A stretch of 6,044 bases of DNA from Rhizobacter sp. (GTDB taxonomy: Bacteria; Pseudomonadota; Gammaproteobacteria; Burkholderiales; Burkholderiaceae_C): positions 1-6,044 of the forward strand of contig JANXVK010000190.1 of assembly GCA_025351675.1 (NCBI GenBank). The letters are read 5' to 3'. Made by a program: the position numbers and the translations under genes. This document shows positions 1 to 5,938 of this stretch, one piece after another (the first letter of the stretch is position 1; each line of letters opens with the position of its first letter). The notes beneath the pieces are model-generated. The model was not told the DNA's origin and did no database searches. It saw only the letters and a list, made by a program, of their open reading frames with translations.

Positions 1-314
1 GCTCGGTCGCGGGCTGGATGGGCGGCGTGCGTTCCGGACCGCACTACGCGTTCTCCAAGGGCGGCATGCACGCGTTCATCCGCTGGCTCTCGCGGCAGGG
101 CGTCGCGCACAACGTCATGGTCAACGGCATCGCGCCGGGTCCGATCGCGACCGGCATGACCGAAGGCAAGGGCTACGACCCGAGCGACTACCCCACGAAG
201 CGGATGGGCGAGCCGGAAGAGATCGCTTCGGCCGCGGTCTTTCTCTGCAGCCGCGGGGCCGGCTACATGTCGGGCGCGATCGTCGACGTCAATGGCGGCG
301 TGTTCTTCCACTGA
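1..314 (+). CDS. SDR-family oxidoreductase, C-terminal part (5' end outside window)
   Basis: The reading frame is open from base 3, and the window edge removes the N-terminal NAD(P)-binding half. The visible 103 residues begin SVAG, whose Ser is probably the catalytic Ser. Tyr and Lys of the YxxxK motif follow (YAFSK, codons at 45-59). Next come the SDR landmarks VNGIAPGPIATGM, the basic/acidic RMGEPEEIA segment, FLCS, and the terminal G-x-x-x-DVNGG strand. These are the classical FabG-like SDR hallmarks. The enzyme should be a cytosolic NAD(P)-dependent alcohol/ketone oxidoreductase. The cofactor preference cannot be read because the glycine motif is missing. It is the first visible gene of the run and ends 42 bases before the preferred start of the quinone-oxidoreductase-like gene, so co-transcription is likely. 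The substrate is unknown. The family call is sure; any specific enzyme name would be a guess. Confidence 0.93.
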   Translation, partial: SVAGWMGGVRSGPHYAFSKGGMHAFIRWLSRQGVAHNVMVNGIAPGPIATGMTEGKGYDPSDYPTKRMGEPEEIASAAVFLCSRGAGYMSGAIVDVNGGVFFH

Positions 315-345
315 TGGTTCGCAGGCGGCACGAGCACGCGGCGTG

Positions 346-351
346 AAGGAG
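346..351 (+). promoter_or_regulatory. Shine-Dalgarno AAGGAG that favours a TTG start at 357
   Basis: AAGGAG at 346-351 is a near-perfect ribosome binding site. Its last G is the first base of the GTG codon at 351, so that GTG cannot be served by it. The TTG at 357 sits five bases downstream, which is normal spacing. Starting there gives MKAAWYE, the usual N-terminus of this reductase family. Confidence 0.7.
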
Positions 352-356
352 TGCAA

Positions 357-1334
357 TTGAAAGCAGCTTGGTATGAATCCACGGGTCCGGCGCACGCTGT
401 GCTGCGCGTCGGCGACATGCCCGATCCGGTCCCGAGCGACGGTGAGGTGCGGGTCCGCGTCGCGGCCTCCGGCGTCAACCCGTCCGACTGGAAGACGCGT
501 GGCGGCTCGCGGCCGATGGCGGGTCCGCGGGTCATCCCGCACAGCGACGGCGCCGGCGTGATCGATGCGGTGGGGCCAAGTGTCGACACCGCACGCATCG
601 GCGAACGGGTGTGGATCTGGAACGCGCAGTGGCAACGGGCGCACGGCACCGCAGCCGGGTACGTCGCGCTGCCCGCCGCGCAGGCGGTGCCGCTCGGTTC
701 CGGCACGAGTTTCGAGGAAGGCGCCTGTCTCGGTGTCCCGGCGCTGACCGCCTACCGAGCGGTGACGATGGCCGGCCCGGTCGAAGGGCGCGACGTACTC
801 GTGACCGGCGGCGCCGGCGCGGTCGGGCACTACGCGATCCAGTTCGCGAAGCTGCTCGGCGCCCGCCGCGTCCTGACCACGGTGAGCTCGCCGGCCAAGG
901 CCGCACATGCACGGGGTGCCGGGGCGGACGTCGTCATCGACTACCGCACCGAGTCGGTCGCGCAGCGGGTCCGGGCGGAGACCGACGGTCATGGCGTGGA
1001 CCTGCTGGTCGAGGTCGACGCCGCGGGTAACGCGCCGTTGTTGCCGCAGTTGCTCGCGCGCGATGGCGTGTGCACGGTGTATGGCTCGAATACACCGGAG
1101 ATCCGCTACGGCTTCGGACCGATGATCATGAGTGGTGCGAACCTGCGCTTCTTCATCGTCTACGAACTCGCGTTGGCGGTCCGCGAAGAGGCGCAGTGCC
1201 AACTCGGCGCCTGGCTCTCGAAGGGCCTCGTCCGGCACGCGGTCGCGCAGCGCTTTGCGCTCGCCGACATCGTGCTGGCGCACGAAGCCGTCGAACGCGG
1301 CGCCTTCATCGGCAACGTCGTTGTCACCCCCTGA
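357..1334 (+). CDS. Zinc-independent MDR-family NADPH:quinone oxidoreductase-like protein
   Basis: With the TTG start the protein has 325 residues, the usual length for QOR-type medium-chain reductases. The N-terminal GroES-like domain runs to about residue 120, with VRVRVAASGVNPSDWKTRGG (31-50) as the family signature. The Rossmann domain carries DVLVTGGAGAVGHYAIQFAK (146-165), the AxxGxxG nucleotide motif, followed by GADVVIDYR (188-196). PHSDGAG (61-67) replaces the GHE zinc-site context and no zinc-binding cysteine cluster is present, so it belongs to the zinc-free branch. It probably reduces a quinone, enone or related carbonyl with NADPH in the cytosol. The substrate is not readable. 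The frame also allows GTG at 351, but that codon overlaps the Shine-Dalgarno sequence. It lies between an SDR and the transketolase genes on the same strand. It may supply a reductive or detoxification step of the pathway, or simply be a passenger. Confidence 0.9.
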   Translation: MKAAWYESTGPAHAVLRVGDMPDPVPSDGEVRVRVAASGVNPSDWKTRGGSRPMAGPRVIPHSDGAGVIDAVGPSVDTARIGERVWIWNAQWQRAHGTAAGYVALPAAQAVPLGSGTSFEEGACLGVPALTAYRAVTMAGPVEGRDVLVTGGAGAVGHYAIQFAKLLGARRVLTTVSSPAKAAHARGAGADVVIDYRTESVAQRVRAETDGHGVDLLVEVDAAGNAPLLPQLLARDGVCTVYGSNTPEIRYGFGPMIMSGANLRFFIVYELALAVREEAQCQLGAWLSKGLVRHAVAQRFALADIVLAHEAVERGAFIGNVVVTP

Positions 1335-1367
1335 GCGCGACCTGCGCCACTCCTCGAAACATCACCC

Positions 1368-2285
1368 ATGACCCACCTGAGCGCAACCGCCAGCGACCTG
1401 CAGACGCTGGCCGACAAGGCGTACGAGATTCGCCGCTGGACCCTGGAGCTGATCACCTGGGCCCAGTGGGGCCATGTCGGTGGTTCGTTCTCGATGGCCG
1501 AAATCCTGGCGTGCCTCTACTTCCGCGAGATGTACATCGACCCCGAAAAGCCGGGCTGCGCCCAGCGTGACCGGCTGGTGCTCTCCAAGGCGCACGGTTC
1601 GCCGGGCCTCTATGCGGCGCTGGCGCTGCGTGGCTACTTCCCGCTCGAGCGCCTGTACACGTATTGCGAGCTCGGCGGCCTCGAAGGTCACACCGACATG
1701 AACACCACGCCCGGCATCGAGAGTTCCGGCGGGCCGCTCGGCCAGGGCCTGTCGATCGCCGTCGGCAAGGCGCTCGCGCTGCGCCTGCAGGAGAACGCGC
1801 AGAACCGCGTCTACTGCCTGCTCGGTGACGGCGAGATCAACGAGGGGCAGGTGTGGGAAGCGGCGATGTCGGCCGCGCACTACCACCTGGACAACCTGAT
1901 CGCGATCGTCGACTACAACAAGGTGATGGGCAAGGGGTTCGTGCGCGACCTGATGGGGCTCGAGCCGCTCGGCGACAAGTGGCGGGCCTTCGGCTGGGAA
2001 GTGCTGGAGGTCGACGGTCACGACCTGGCAGCGCTGCTGCAGACGCTGCATCTGGCACGTCGTGTCCGCGTGCTCGGCAAGCCGATCGTCATCATCGCGC
2101 ACACCGTCAAGGGCTGCGGGCTCGAATGGATGGAGTTCAACTACAAGTGGCACACCCACGCGCCCGACCCCGCAACGGCCGACCGCGCGCTGCGTGAACT
2201 CGCGCGCAACTACGGCCGGCCCGAACAGGGCTACTCACGGCTGAACATGCCGGCGAAGGTCGAGACCTTCCCCGGCGCGAACTGA
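1368..2285 (+). CDS. Split transketolase, N-terminal (thiamine diphosphate/Mg-binding) subunit
   Basis: This 305-residue protein matches the first domain of transketolase. GHVGGSFSMAEIL (35-47) corresponds to the GHPGAPMG region, with H36. LSKAHGSPGLYAAL (72-85) contains H76, and LEGHTDMNTTPGIESSGGPLGQGL (105-128) contains H108 and the GPLGQG loop. The diphosphate/Mg motif is GDG at 153-155 (Asp154) with Asn184 exactly 30 residues on, as in classical enzymes. KWHTHAPD (260-267) supplies the late His that touches diphosphate or substrate. A two-carbon transferase would need the partner encoded directly downstream. The start is the first possible one: the frame is closed by the preceding gene's stop at 1332-1334. 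No clear Shine-Dalgarno is visible, so translation may depend on coupling. Split transketolases are known from archaea and from sugar-catabolic clusters such as apulose-4-phosphate transketolase (AptA/AptB). Confidence 0.94.
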   Translation: MTHLSATASDLQTLADKAYEIRRWTLELITWAQWGHVGGSFSMAEILACLYFREMYIDPEKPGCAQRDRLVLSKAHGSPGLYAALALRGYFPLERLYTYCELGGLEGHTDMNTTPGIESSGGPLGQGLSIAVGKALALRLQENAQNRVYCLLGDGEINEGQVWEAAMSAAHYHLDNLIAIVDYNKVMGKGFVRDLMGLEPLGDKWRAFGWEVLEVDGHDLAALLQTLHLARRVRVLGKPIVIIAHTVKGCGLEWMEFNYKWHTHAPDPATADRALRELARNYGRPEQGYSRLNMPAKVETFPGAN

Positions 2286-2298
2286 GCAAGGACGCCTC

Positions 2299-3231
2299 AT
2301 GGACATGCGCGACATCTTTGCCGACACCCTCGTGGAACTCGGCGCCGAATTTCCAAAGATCCTGGTGCTGGACGCCGATCTCAACACTTCCAGCAAAACC
2401 GTCAAGTTCCTGAACCGGTACCCGCAGCGGTTCATACAGGTCGGCATCGCCGAGCAGAACCTGTTCGGTGTCGCCGCCGGGCTCGCGTCGGAAGGCTTCA
2501 TCCCGTTTCCGTCGACCTTTGCCTGCTTCGCGGCGCGGCGTGCCTGCGATCAGATCGCGATCAGCATCGCGTTCCCCAATCTCAACGTCAAGATCCCGGG
2601 GTCGTACGCGGGCCTGCCGACCTCGCAGTGCGGCGCATCGCACAACGCGATCGAAGACATTGCGATCATGCGGGCGATTCCGAACATGCGCGTCGCCGAT
2701 CCCGGCGACCACAACGAGTTGCGTGCCGTGATGCGCGCCGCGGTGCTGCACCAGGGACCGGTCTACTTCCGGATCACGCGGCTCACGCTGCCCGACCTTT
2801 TTGCGCGCGACCATGTCTTCGAGTGGGGCAAGGGCGCGCGGCTGCGCGAGGGCAGCGACGTGACGCTGGTGGGCACGGGCATGATGACCACGCTGTGCAT
2901 GCGCGCGGCCGACCTGCTCGCTGCATCGGGGCTGAAGGCGGAGGTCTTGCACATGGGCTCGATCAAGCCGCTCGACAACGAGTTGCTGATCGCCTCGGCG
3001 CGGCGCACCGGTGCGGTGGTGACCGCGGAGAATGCCTCGGTCATCGGCGGGCTTGGGAGCGCGGTCGCAGAAGCGCTCGGGGAAGGCTGCCCAACGCCGC
3101 TGCGACGCATTGGTGTGCAGGACCGTTTCGTCGACAGTGGTGGCATCAACGAACTGTTCACGCACCACCGGATGCAGCCGATCGACATCGCTGCGGCGGC
3201 GCGCCAACTGGTTGAGGCCAAGCGACGATGA
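2299..3231 (+). CDS. Split transketolase, C-terminal subunit (pyrimidine-binding and C-terminal domains)
   Basis: This 310-residue protein completes the transketolase. VGIAEQNLFGVAAGLA (48-63) carries Glu52, the catalytic Glu that protonates the thiamine aminopyrimidine ring. STFACFAARRA (72-82) gives the aromatic pocket residues F74 and F77. H115 in CGASHNAIEDIA aligns with substrate-binding His473 of E. coli TktA. YFRIT (156-160) supplies the phosphate-binding Arg158. From about residue 185 there is a typical C-terminal domain, with ENASVIGGLGSAVAEAL at 244-260. The oddity is Cys111, where GEDG/GPDG in classical and other split enzymes would place Asp (Asp469 of TktA), and Asn116 where Gln is usual. 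A Shine-Dalgarno AAGGA at 2288-2292 lies six bases before ATG 2299, so that start is preferred over ATG 2305. The gene follows its partner by 13 bases and overlaps the next SDR by four. Confidence 0.94.
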   Translation: MDMRDIFADTLVELGAEFPKILVLDADLNTSSKTVKFLNRYPQRFIQVGIAEQNLFGVAAGLASEGFIPFPSTFACFAARRACDQIAISIAFPNLNVKIPGSYAGLPTSQCGASHNAIEDIAIMRAIPNMRVADPGDHNELRAVMRAAVLHQGPVYFRITRLTLPDLFARDHVFEWGKGARLREGSDVTLVGTGMMTTLCMRAADLLAASGLKAEVLHMGSIKPLDNELLIASARRTGAVVTAENASVIGGLGSAVAEALGEGCPTPLRRIGVQDRFVDSGGINELFTHHRMQPIDIAAAARQLVEAKRR

Positions 3232-4016
3232 ACGCCAGCACCGAAGTGGTCGGCACGCAACTTTTCGACCTGCGCGGCCGCAAGGCCATCGTCAGTGGCG
3301 GCGCCGGCGAGTTGGGGCTGGCGCTGGTCGTGGCGCTGCACGCTTGCGGCGCCGAAGTTGCGATCCTCGACGCGAGCGGCGAGACCGCATCCACGGCAGG
3401 CCGCATTCACGATCCCCACCGACCGGTGCACGGACTCCGGGCCGATTTGGCCGATCGCACACAGGCAGCCAGCGTCTTCGACGAGGCGGTTCGTTTGATG
3501 GGGGGGCTCGACATCCTTGTCAACTCCGCCGGAATCCAGCGCCGCAGCCCGGCCATGGATTTCTCCGAGCAGGATTGGGACGACGTGCTGGCCGTCAACC
3601 TCAGCGCGACCTTCTTCCTTTGTCAGCGCGCGGCGCGTGTCATGGTGCCGCAGGGCCGCGGGAAGATCATCAACATCGCATCGATGACCAGCTTCGTCGG
3701 CATGAAATTCATCTCGGCGTACGCGGCCAGCAAGGCGGGTGTGATGCAGCTTACCAAGGCGCTGTCCAACGAGTGGGCCGCCGACGGGGTTCAGGTGAAC
3801 GCGATCGCGCCGGGCTACTTCAAAACGCGCATGAACGCGGCGTATTTCGAACCCGCCAATGCCGAGTTGTACCGCGGCATCACTCAGCGAATCCCCGCTG
3901 CCCGTTGGGGCGAGCCAAGCGATTTGCAGGGGGCGCTGATGTTTCTGGCGTCGCGTGCGTCCGACTACGTCTCGGGCGTGACCCTGCCAGTAGACGGGGG
4001 CTTCCTCGGCCGTTGA
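3228..4016 (+). CDS. KduD-like SDR oxidoreductase
   Basis: This is a 262-residue classical SDR. The cofactor loop reads SGGAGELG (23-30), a variant of TGxxxGIG. Asp48 at the end of the second strand (AILD) suggests NAD preference. NSAG is at 99-102. The catalytic tetrad is N124, S152, Y165 and K169 (YAASK). The segments FSEQDWDDV, GRGKIINIASM, NEWAADGVQVNAIAPGY and the tail ASDYVSGVTLPVDGGFLGR closely resemble 2-deoxy-D-gluconate 3-dehydrogenase (KduD) as I know it from E. coli. A hexonate, keto-sugar or related polyhydroxy substrate is therefore plausible. Its ATG lies inside ATGA, overlapping the transketolase stop, which is the mark of translational coupling; GAGG at 3214-3217 may serve as ribosome site. 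The coupling suggests that its product or substrate belongs to the transketolase pathway. The SDR family is certain, the KduD grouping likely, and the exact substrate unknown. Confidence 0.92.
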   Translation: MNASTEVVGTQLFDLRGRKAIVSGGAGELGLALVVALHACGAEVAILDASGETASTAGRIHDPHRPVHGLRADLADRTQAASVFDEAVRLMGGLDILVNSAGIQRRSPAMDFSEQDWDDVLAVNLSATFFLCQRAARVMVPQGRGKIINIASMTSFVGMKFISAYAASKAGVMQLTKALSNEWAADGVQVNAIAPGYFKTRMNAAYFEPANAELYRGITQRIPAARWGEPSDLQGALMFLASRASDYVSGVTLPVDGGFLGR

Positions 4017-4041
4017 CGCCTCAACATCGACAAAGGAATCC

Positions 4042-4839
4042 ATGACCAAAGATCGGGACATCGTGGTGATCACCGGCGGGGCGAGTGGCATCGGCGCCAG
4101 CTGTGCGGTCTCGTTGGCGCGCGACGGATGGCAGGTCGTGATCGCCGACCGCGACATCGATCGCGCGCGCAAGATCGCCACCGAGGCGGGCGGCCATGCG
4201 GTCGAGCTCGATGTGGCGGACGCCGCTGGCGTGAACCGGGTCGCCGCGTGGATCGAGCGGTCGATCGGGCCGGTGGTCGGCCTCGTCAACAGCGCCGGCA
4301 TCACCCAGCGCCCGTTGCCACCGCACGAACTGGACATGGCCGACTGGGACCTGGTGCACACGATCGATTTCCGAGGCAGCTATGTGAGCGCGCTTGCCTT
4401 CGCGAAAGCCATGCTCGTGCGGCGGCGTGGCACCATCGTCAACCTGTCTTCGGTGGCGGGGTCGCGCTCGATGCCATTGCATGCCTACGCGCCGGCCAAG
4501 GCGGCAGTCATCAGCATGACCGAGTGCCTGGCCGCGGAGTGGGGGCCGGCCGGCGTGCGCGTGAACGCTGTCGCTCCCGGGTACACACTGACGCCGATGC
4601 TGCAGGCAGCGATCGACCGGGGCGAACGATCCGTCGAAGGTGCCCTGTGCAACACGCCATTGCGACAGCTGGTCTCGCCCGAACAGGTCGCTGACGCCGT
4701 CTCATTTCTGCTGTCGGCACGTGCTGCCGCGATCACGGGCGTGAACTTGCCTGTTGATGGCGGGTGGCTCGTGGGCGCGACTTGGGACATGTACGGCGGA
4801 CTTCGTAACGTGGCTGCCGTCGGCGGCTTCATGGCCTGA
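4042..4839 (+). CDS. SDR-family oxidoreductase with Asp in place of the tetrad Asn
   Basis: This is a 265-residue classical SDR. The cofactor motif TGGASGIG is at 11-18, and ADR (35-37) with Asp36 favours NAD. LDV at 56-58 binds adenine, and NSAG lies at 83-86. Ser137 (LSSVAG), Tyr149 and Lys153 (YAPAK) form the triad. The fourth tetrad position, normally Asn, is Asp109 in TIDFRGSY. The protein continues about 25 residues past the usual PVDGG end with WLVGATWDMYGG, a tail that probably closes over the substrate pocket. AAGGA at 4033-4037 sits four bases upstream of ATG and supports the start. It is 25 bases behind the KduD-like gene and is the last gene of the run; no convincing terminator hairpin follows. 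It is a cytosolic dehydrogenase of unknown substrate, and the context suggests a sugar- or polyol-type alcohol. Confidence 0.92.
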   Translation: MTKDRDIVVITGGASGIGASCAVSLARDGWQVVIADRDIDRARKIATEAGGHAVELDVADAAGVNRVAAWIERSIGPVVGLVNSAGITQRPLPPHELDMADWDLVHTIDFRGSYVSALAFAKAMLVRRRGTIVNLSSVAGSRSMPLHAYAPAKAAVISMTECLAAEWGPAGVRVNAVAPGYTLTPMLQAAIDRGERSVEGALCNTPLRQLVSPEQVADAVSFLLSARAAAITGVNLPVDGGWLVGATWDMYGGLRNVAAVGGFMA

Positions 4840-4874
4840 GTTGACGAACGACGCCAAAACACTGACTGCAGCCG

Positions 4875-4982
4875 TTCGATCTCGTTCTCCAGCGTCTTCT
4901 TGCCCGGCACGCGCTGCAGCTTGGCAATCTCGGCCCGCGCGGCTGCCAACTCAGAGGCCGGCACCACCGCCTCGCCGGCGGT
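4875..4982 (-). mobile_element. Remnant of IS3-family transposase OrfA (C-terminal coiled-coil segment)
   Basis: On the minus strand this stretch encodes about 33 residues reading GEAVVPASEL-AAARAEIAKL-QRVPGKKTLENEI. The GKKTLENEI ending and the heptad-like region before it are characteristic of the end of OrfA proteins of IS3-family elements, where a leucine-zipper segment precedes the OrfA/OrfB frameshift. Similarity stops after ENEI, at about 4878. There is no DNA-binding helix-turn-helix upstream, no OrfB integrase, and no terminal repeats that I can see. Pro replaces the usual Leu in RLLGKK. It is therefore a dead scar, not an active element. It lies between the end of the sugar-type operon and a 5'-truncated ORF, so an insertion followed by deletion probably shaped this junction. 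Identification rests on recognising the motif, without a database search. Confidence 0.7.
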
Positions 4983-5015
4983 CCTACTCCGATCCTCCAG
5001 GATAAGCGATGGACC

Positions 5016-5423
5016 GTGTTCGGTCATTCAGGGGGCCAGCTCACTCTGCTGCCGGCGCTGATGCCTTTGGCTCCGGCGGCTACTCTTCCGATGCGATTCC
5101 CGACCCACCTCGCCACCGTCCTTCGCACGCTTGGGATCAACGCTCAGTTCGTTGCAAGCGAGATCGAGGCCATGTCGGAGGCGGCAATTGCCAAGACTGC
5201 CGACCGGCGAGTTCTCGGGACGATGAATGAGTTCGCCTTTCTGGCTGATGGATACCGCGAATACTTGGAGTCGCCAGACCTGCTGATGCTGTCGCTCAAG
5301 CTCTCGAGTACGCCCTCCAGCCCATTGAGGGGGGCAGTCCTGCGCGGGCTTTGGCAGAGGTGGTGGCAGATGGAGAGCTTGATGGAAGCCTGTAATCGGC
5401 CGAGGTCTGCCTACCTCTTCTGA
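5016..5423 (+). CDS. DUF6933-like protein, probably 5'-truncated remnant
   Basis: The open frame from GTG 5016 gives 135 residues. LLPALMPLAPAATL (11-24), the helix LATVLRTLGI (32-41), AKTADRRVLGTMNEFAF (59-75) and SLKLSSTPSSPLRG (93-106) match the middle and C-terminal parts of DUF6933 proteins. Those carry a hallmark of the type K-T-x-N-R-S-V-L-G-S-M-N-D-F. Family members normally have some 40-70 more residues in front (a QKL...DWYANL... region followed by a strand that reads like LLVNERTLL). Here that part is replaced by sequence running into the IS3 remnant. GTG 5016, ATG 5061 and ATG 5091 all lack a good Shine-Dalgarno sequence, so expression is doubtful. The function of DUF6933 is unknown. 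It is either a pseudogene cut by an insertion/deletion or, less likely, a short working variant. Base composition is somewhat less GC-biased than in the operon. Confidence 0.6.
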   Translation: MFGHSGGQLTLLPALMPLAPAATLPMRFPTHLATVLRTLGINAQFVASEIEAMSEAAIAKTADRRVLGTMNEFAFLADGYREYLESPDLLMLSLKLSSTPSSPLRGAVLRGLWQRWWQMESLMEACNRPRSAYLF

Positions 5424-5444
5424 AGCCCTGCGCCGATTGAGGCG

Positions 5445-5879
5445 TCAGTTCGTAATCAAAAGATTGACCGTCGCAACCTGCGCAGAATCATAGGTGGACG
5501 TTGCCACGAGTGTTATGAGGACTGATGCCTGCAACCGAAAATCGGCGTAGGTGTCCACTGCCACGGTGGACCTGCTCAACGTCGTTGCAGTGATGTCTAC
5601 GCCTGCGTAATGCACCAATGCCCCGCCGCTGATTGCGGAACCACCGACATACATTGTCCAAACGGCAGGCTCACCGGCATCAAGAGTTACGGATTGGCCG
5701 GCATAAATGGCAAGATTGATGGACCCACCCGGAGCGACCGGCGTGTTATTGATGAACGTCCCACCTACCGTCACGCCTATAACGAAGGTCCCGGCGGAGT
5801 CGTCATAACCACCACCGCCGCAAGCAGTCAGCAATATCGCTGCCGCGGCGGACGCTACGGCCATCCGCAACTGACGCAT
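5445..5879 (-). CDS. Small uncharacterised lipoprotein
   Basis: Starting at ATG 5879 the precursor has 144 residues. It has a lipoprotein signal peptide: a basic n-region (Arg2, Arg5), a hydrophobic AVASAAAAILL core, and the lipobox LTAC with lipidated Cys20. A flexible GGGG linker follows. The mature part is rich in Val, Thr, Ile and Gly, with short alternating stretches (FVIGVTVGG, SVTLDAG, VITLVATST) that suggest a beta-sandwich or Ig-like fold. It contains no further Cys and no catalytic motif that I recognise. The residue after Cys20 is Gly rather than Asp, so export to the outer membrane is likely. The frame stays open upstream to 6014, but those 45 residues are Arg-rich, would precede the signal peptide, and overlap the neighbouring gene on the same strand, so that longer start is rejected. 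ATG 5864 is an alternative. The Shine-Dalgarno sequence is weak. The gene ends converging on the DUF6933-like ORF, 21 bases away. Confidence 0.8.
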   Translation of the reverse strand: MRQLRMAVASAAAAILLTACGGGGYDDSAGTFVIGVTVGGTFINNTPVAPGGSINLAIYAGQSVTLDAGEPAVWTMYVGGSAISGGALVHYAGVDITATTLSRSTVAVDTYADFRLQASVLITLVATSTYDSAQVATVNLLITN

Positions 5880-5938
5880 TCCAAATTGAATTCGCCCCCC
5901 AGACGTAATAGTCCGACGGATACCCGTCTTGACGAGCG

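Noticed and set aside
1335..1367. Gap between the reductase and transketolase genes as a promoter site
   Set aside because: At 33 bases, with no -35/-10-like pair, it fits an intra-operon spacer.
1362..2159. Minus-strand open frame of 265 codons antisense to the transketolase N-subunit
   Set aside because: The sense strand carries the conserved GDG/N motif and all transketolase landmarks; the antisense translation has no motif.
2137..3207. Minus-strand open frame of 356 codons
   Set aside because: It is the shadow of the transketolase C-subunit; the translation is Arg-rich with no recognisable family.
2763..4361. Long minus-strand open frame (532 codons) antisense to the transketolase C-half and SDR genes
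   Set aside because: It lies opposite clearly identified genes, has a low-complexity Arg/Ala/Ser/His-rich translation without domain motifs, and is a normal by-product of GC-rich codon use.
4485..5027. Minus-strand 180-codon frame as a complete gene
   Set aside because: Only its first third resembles IS3 OrfA; the rest is antisense to the last SDR and is random readthrough.
5431..5444. CGCC-GATTGA-GGCG hairpin between the converging DUF6933-like and lipoprotein genes
   Set aside because: A stem of only four base pairs without a U-tract on either strand is too weak to call a terminator.
5915..5928. Inverted repeat GACGG-ATAC-CCGTC between the two minus-strand genes
   Set aside because: The five-base stem is short and is not followed by a T-run on the minus strand, so it does not qualify as an intrinsic terminator; it could be chance.
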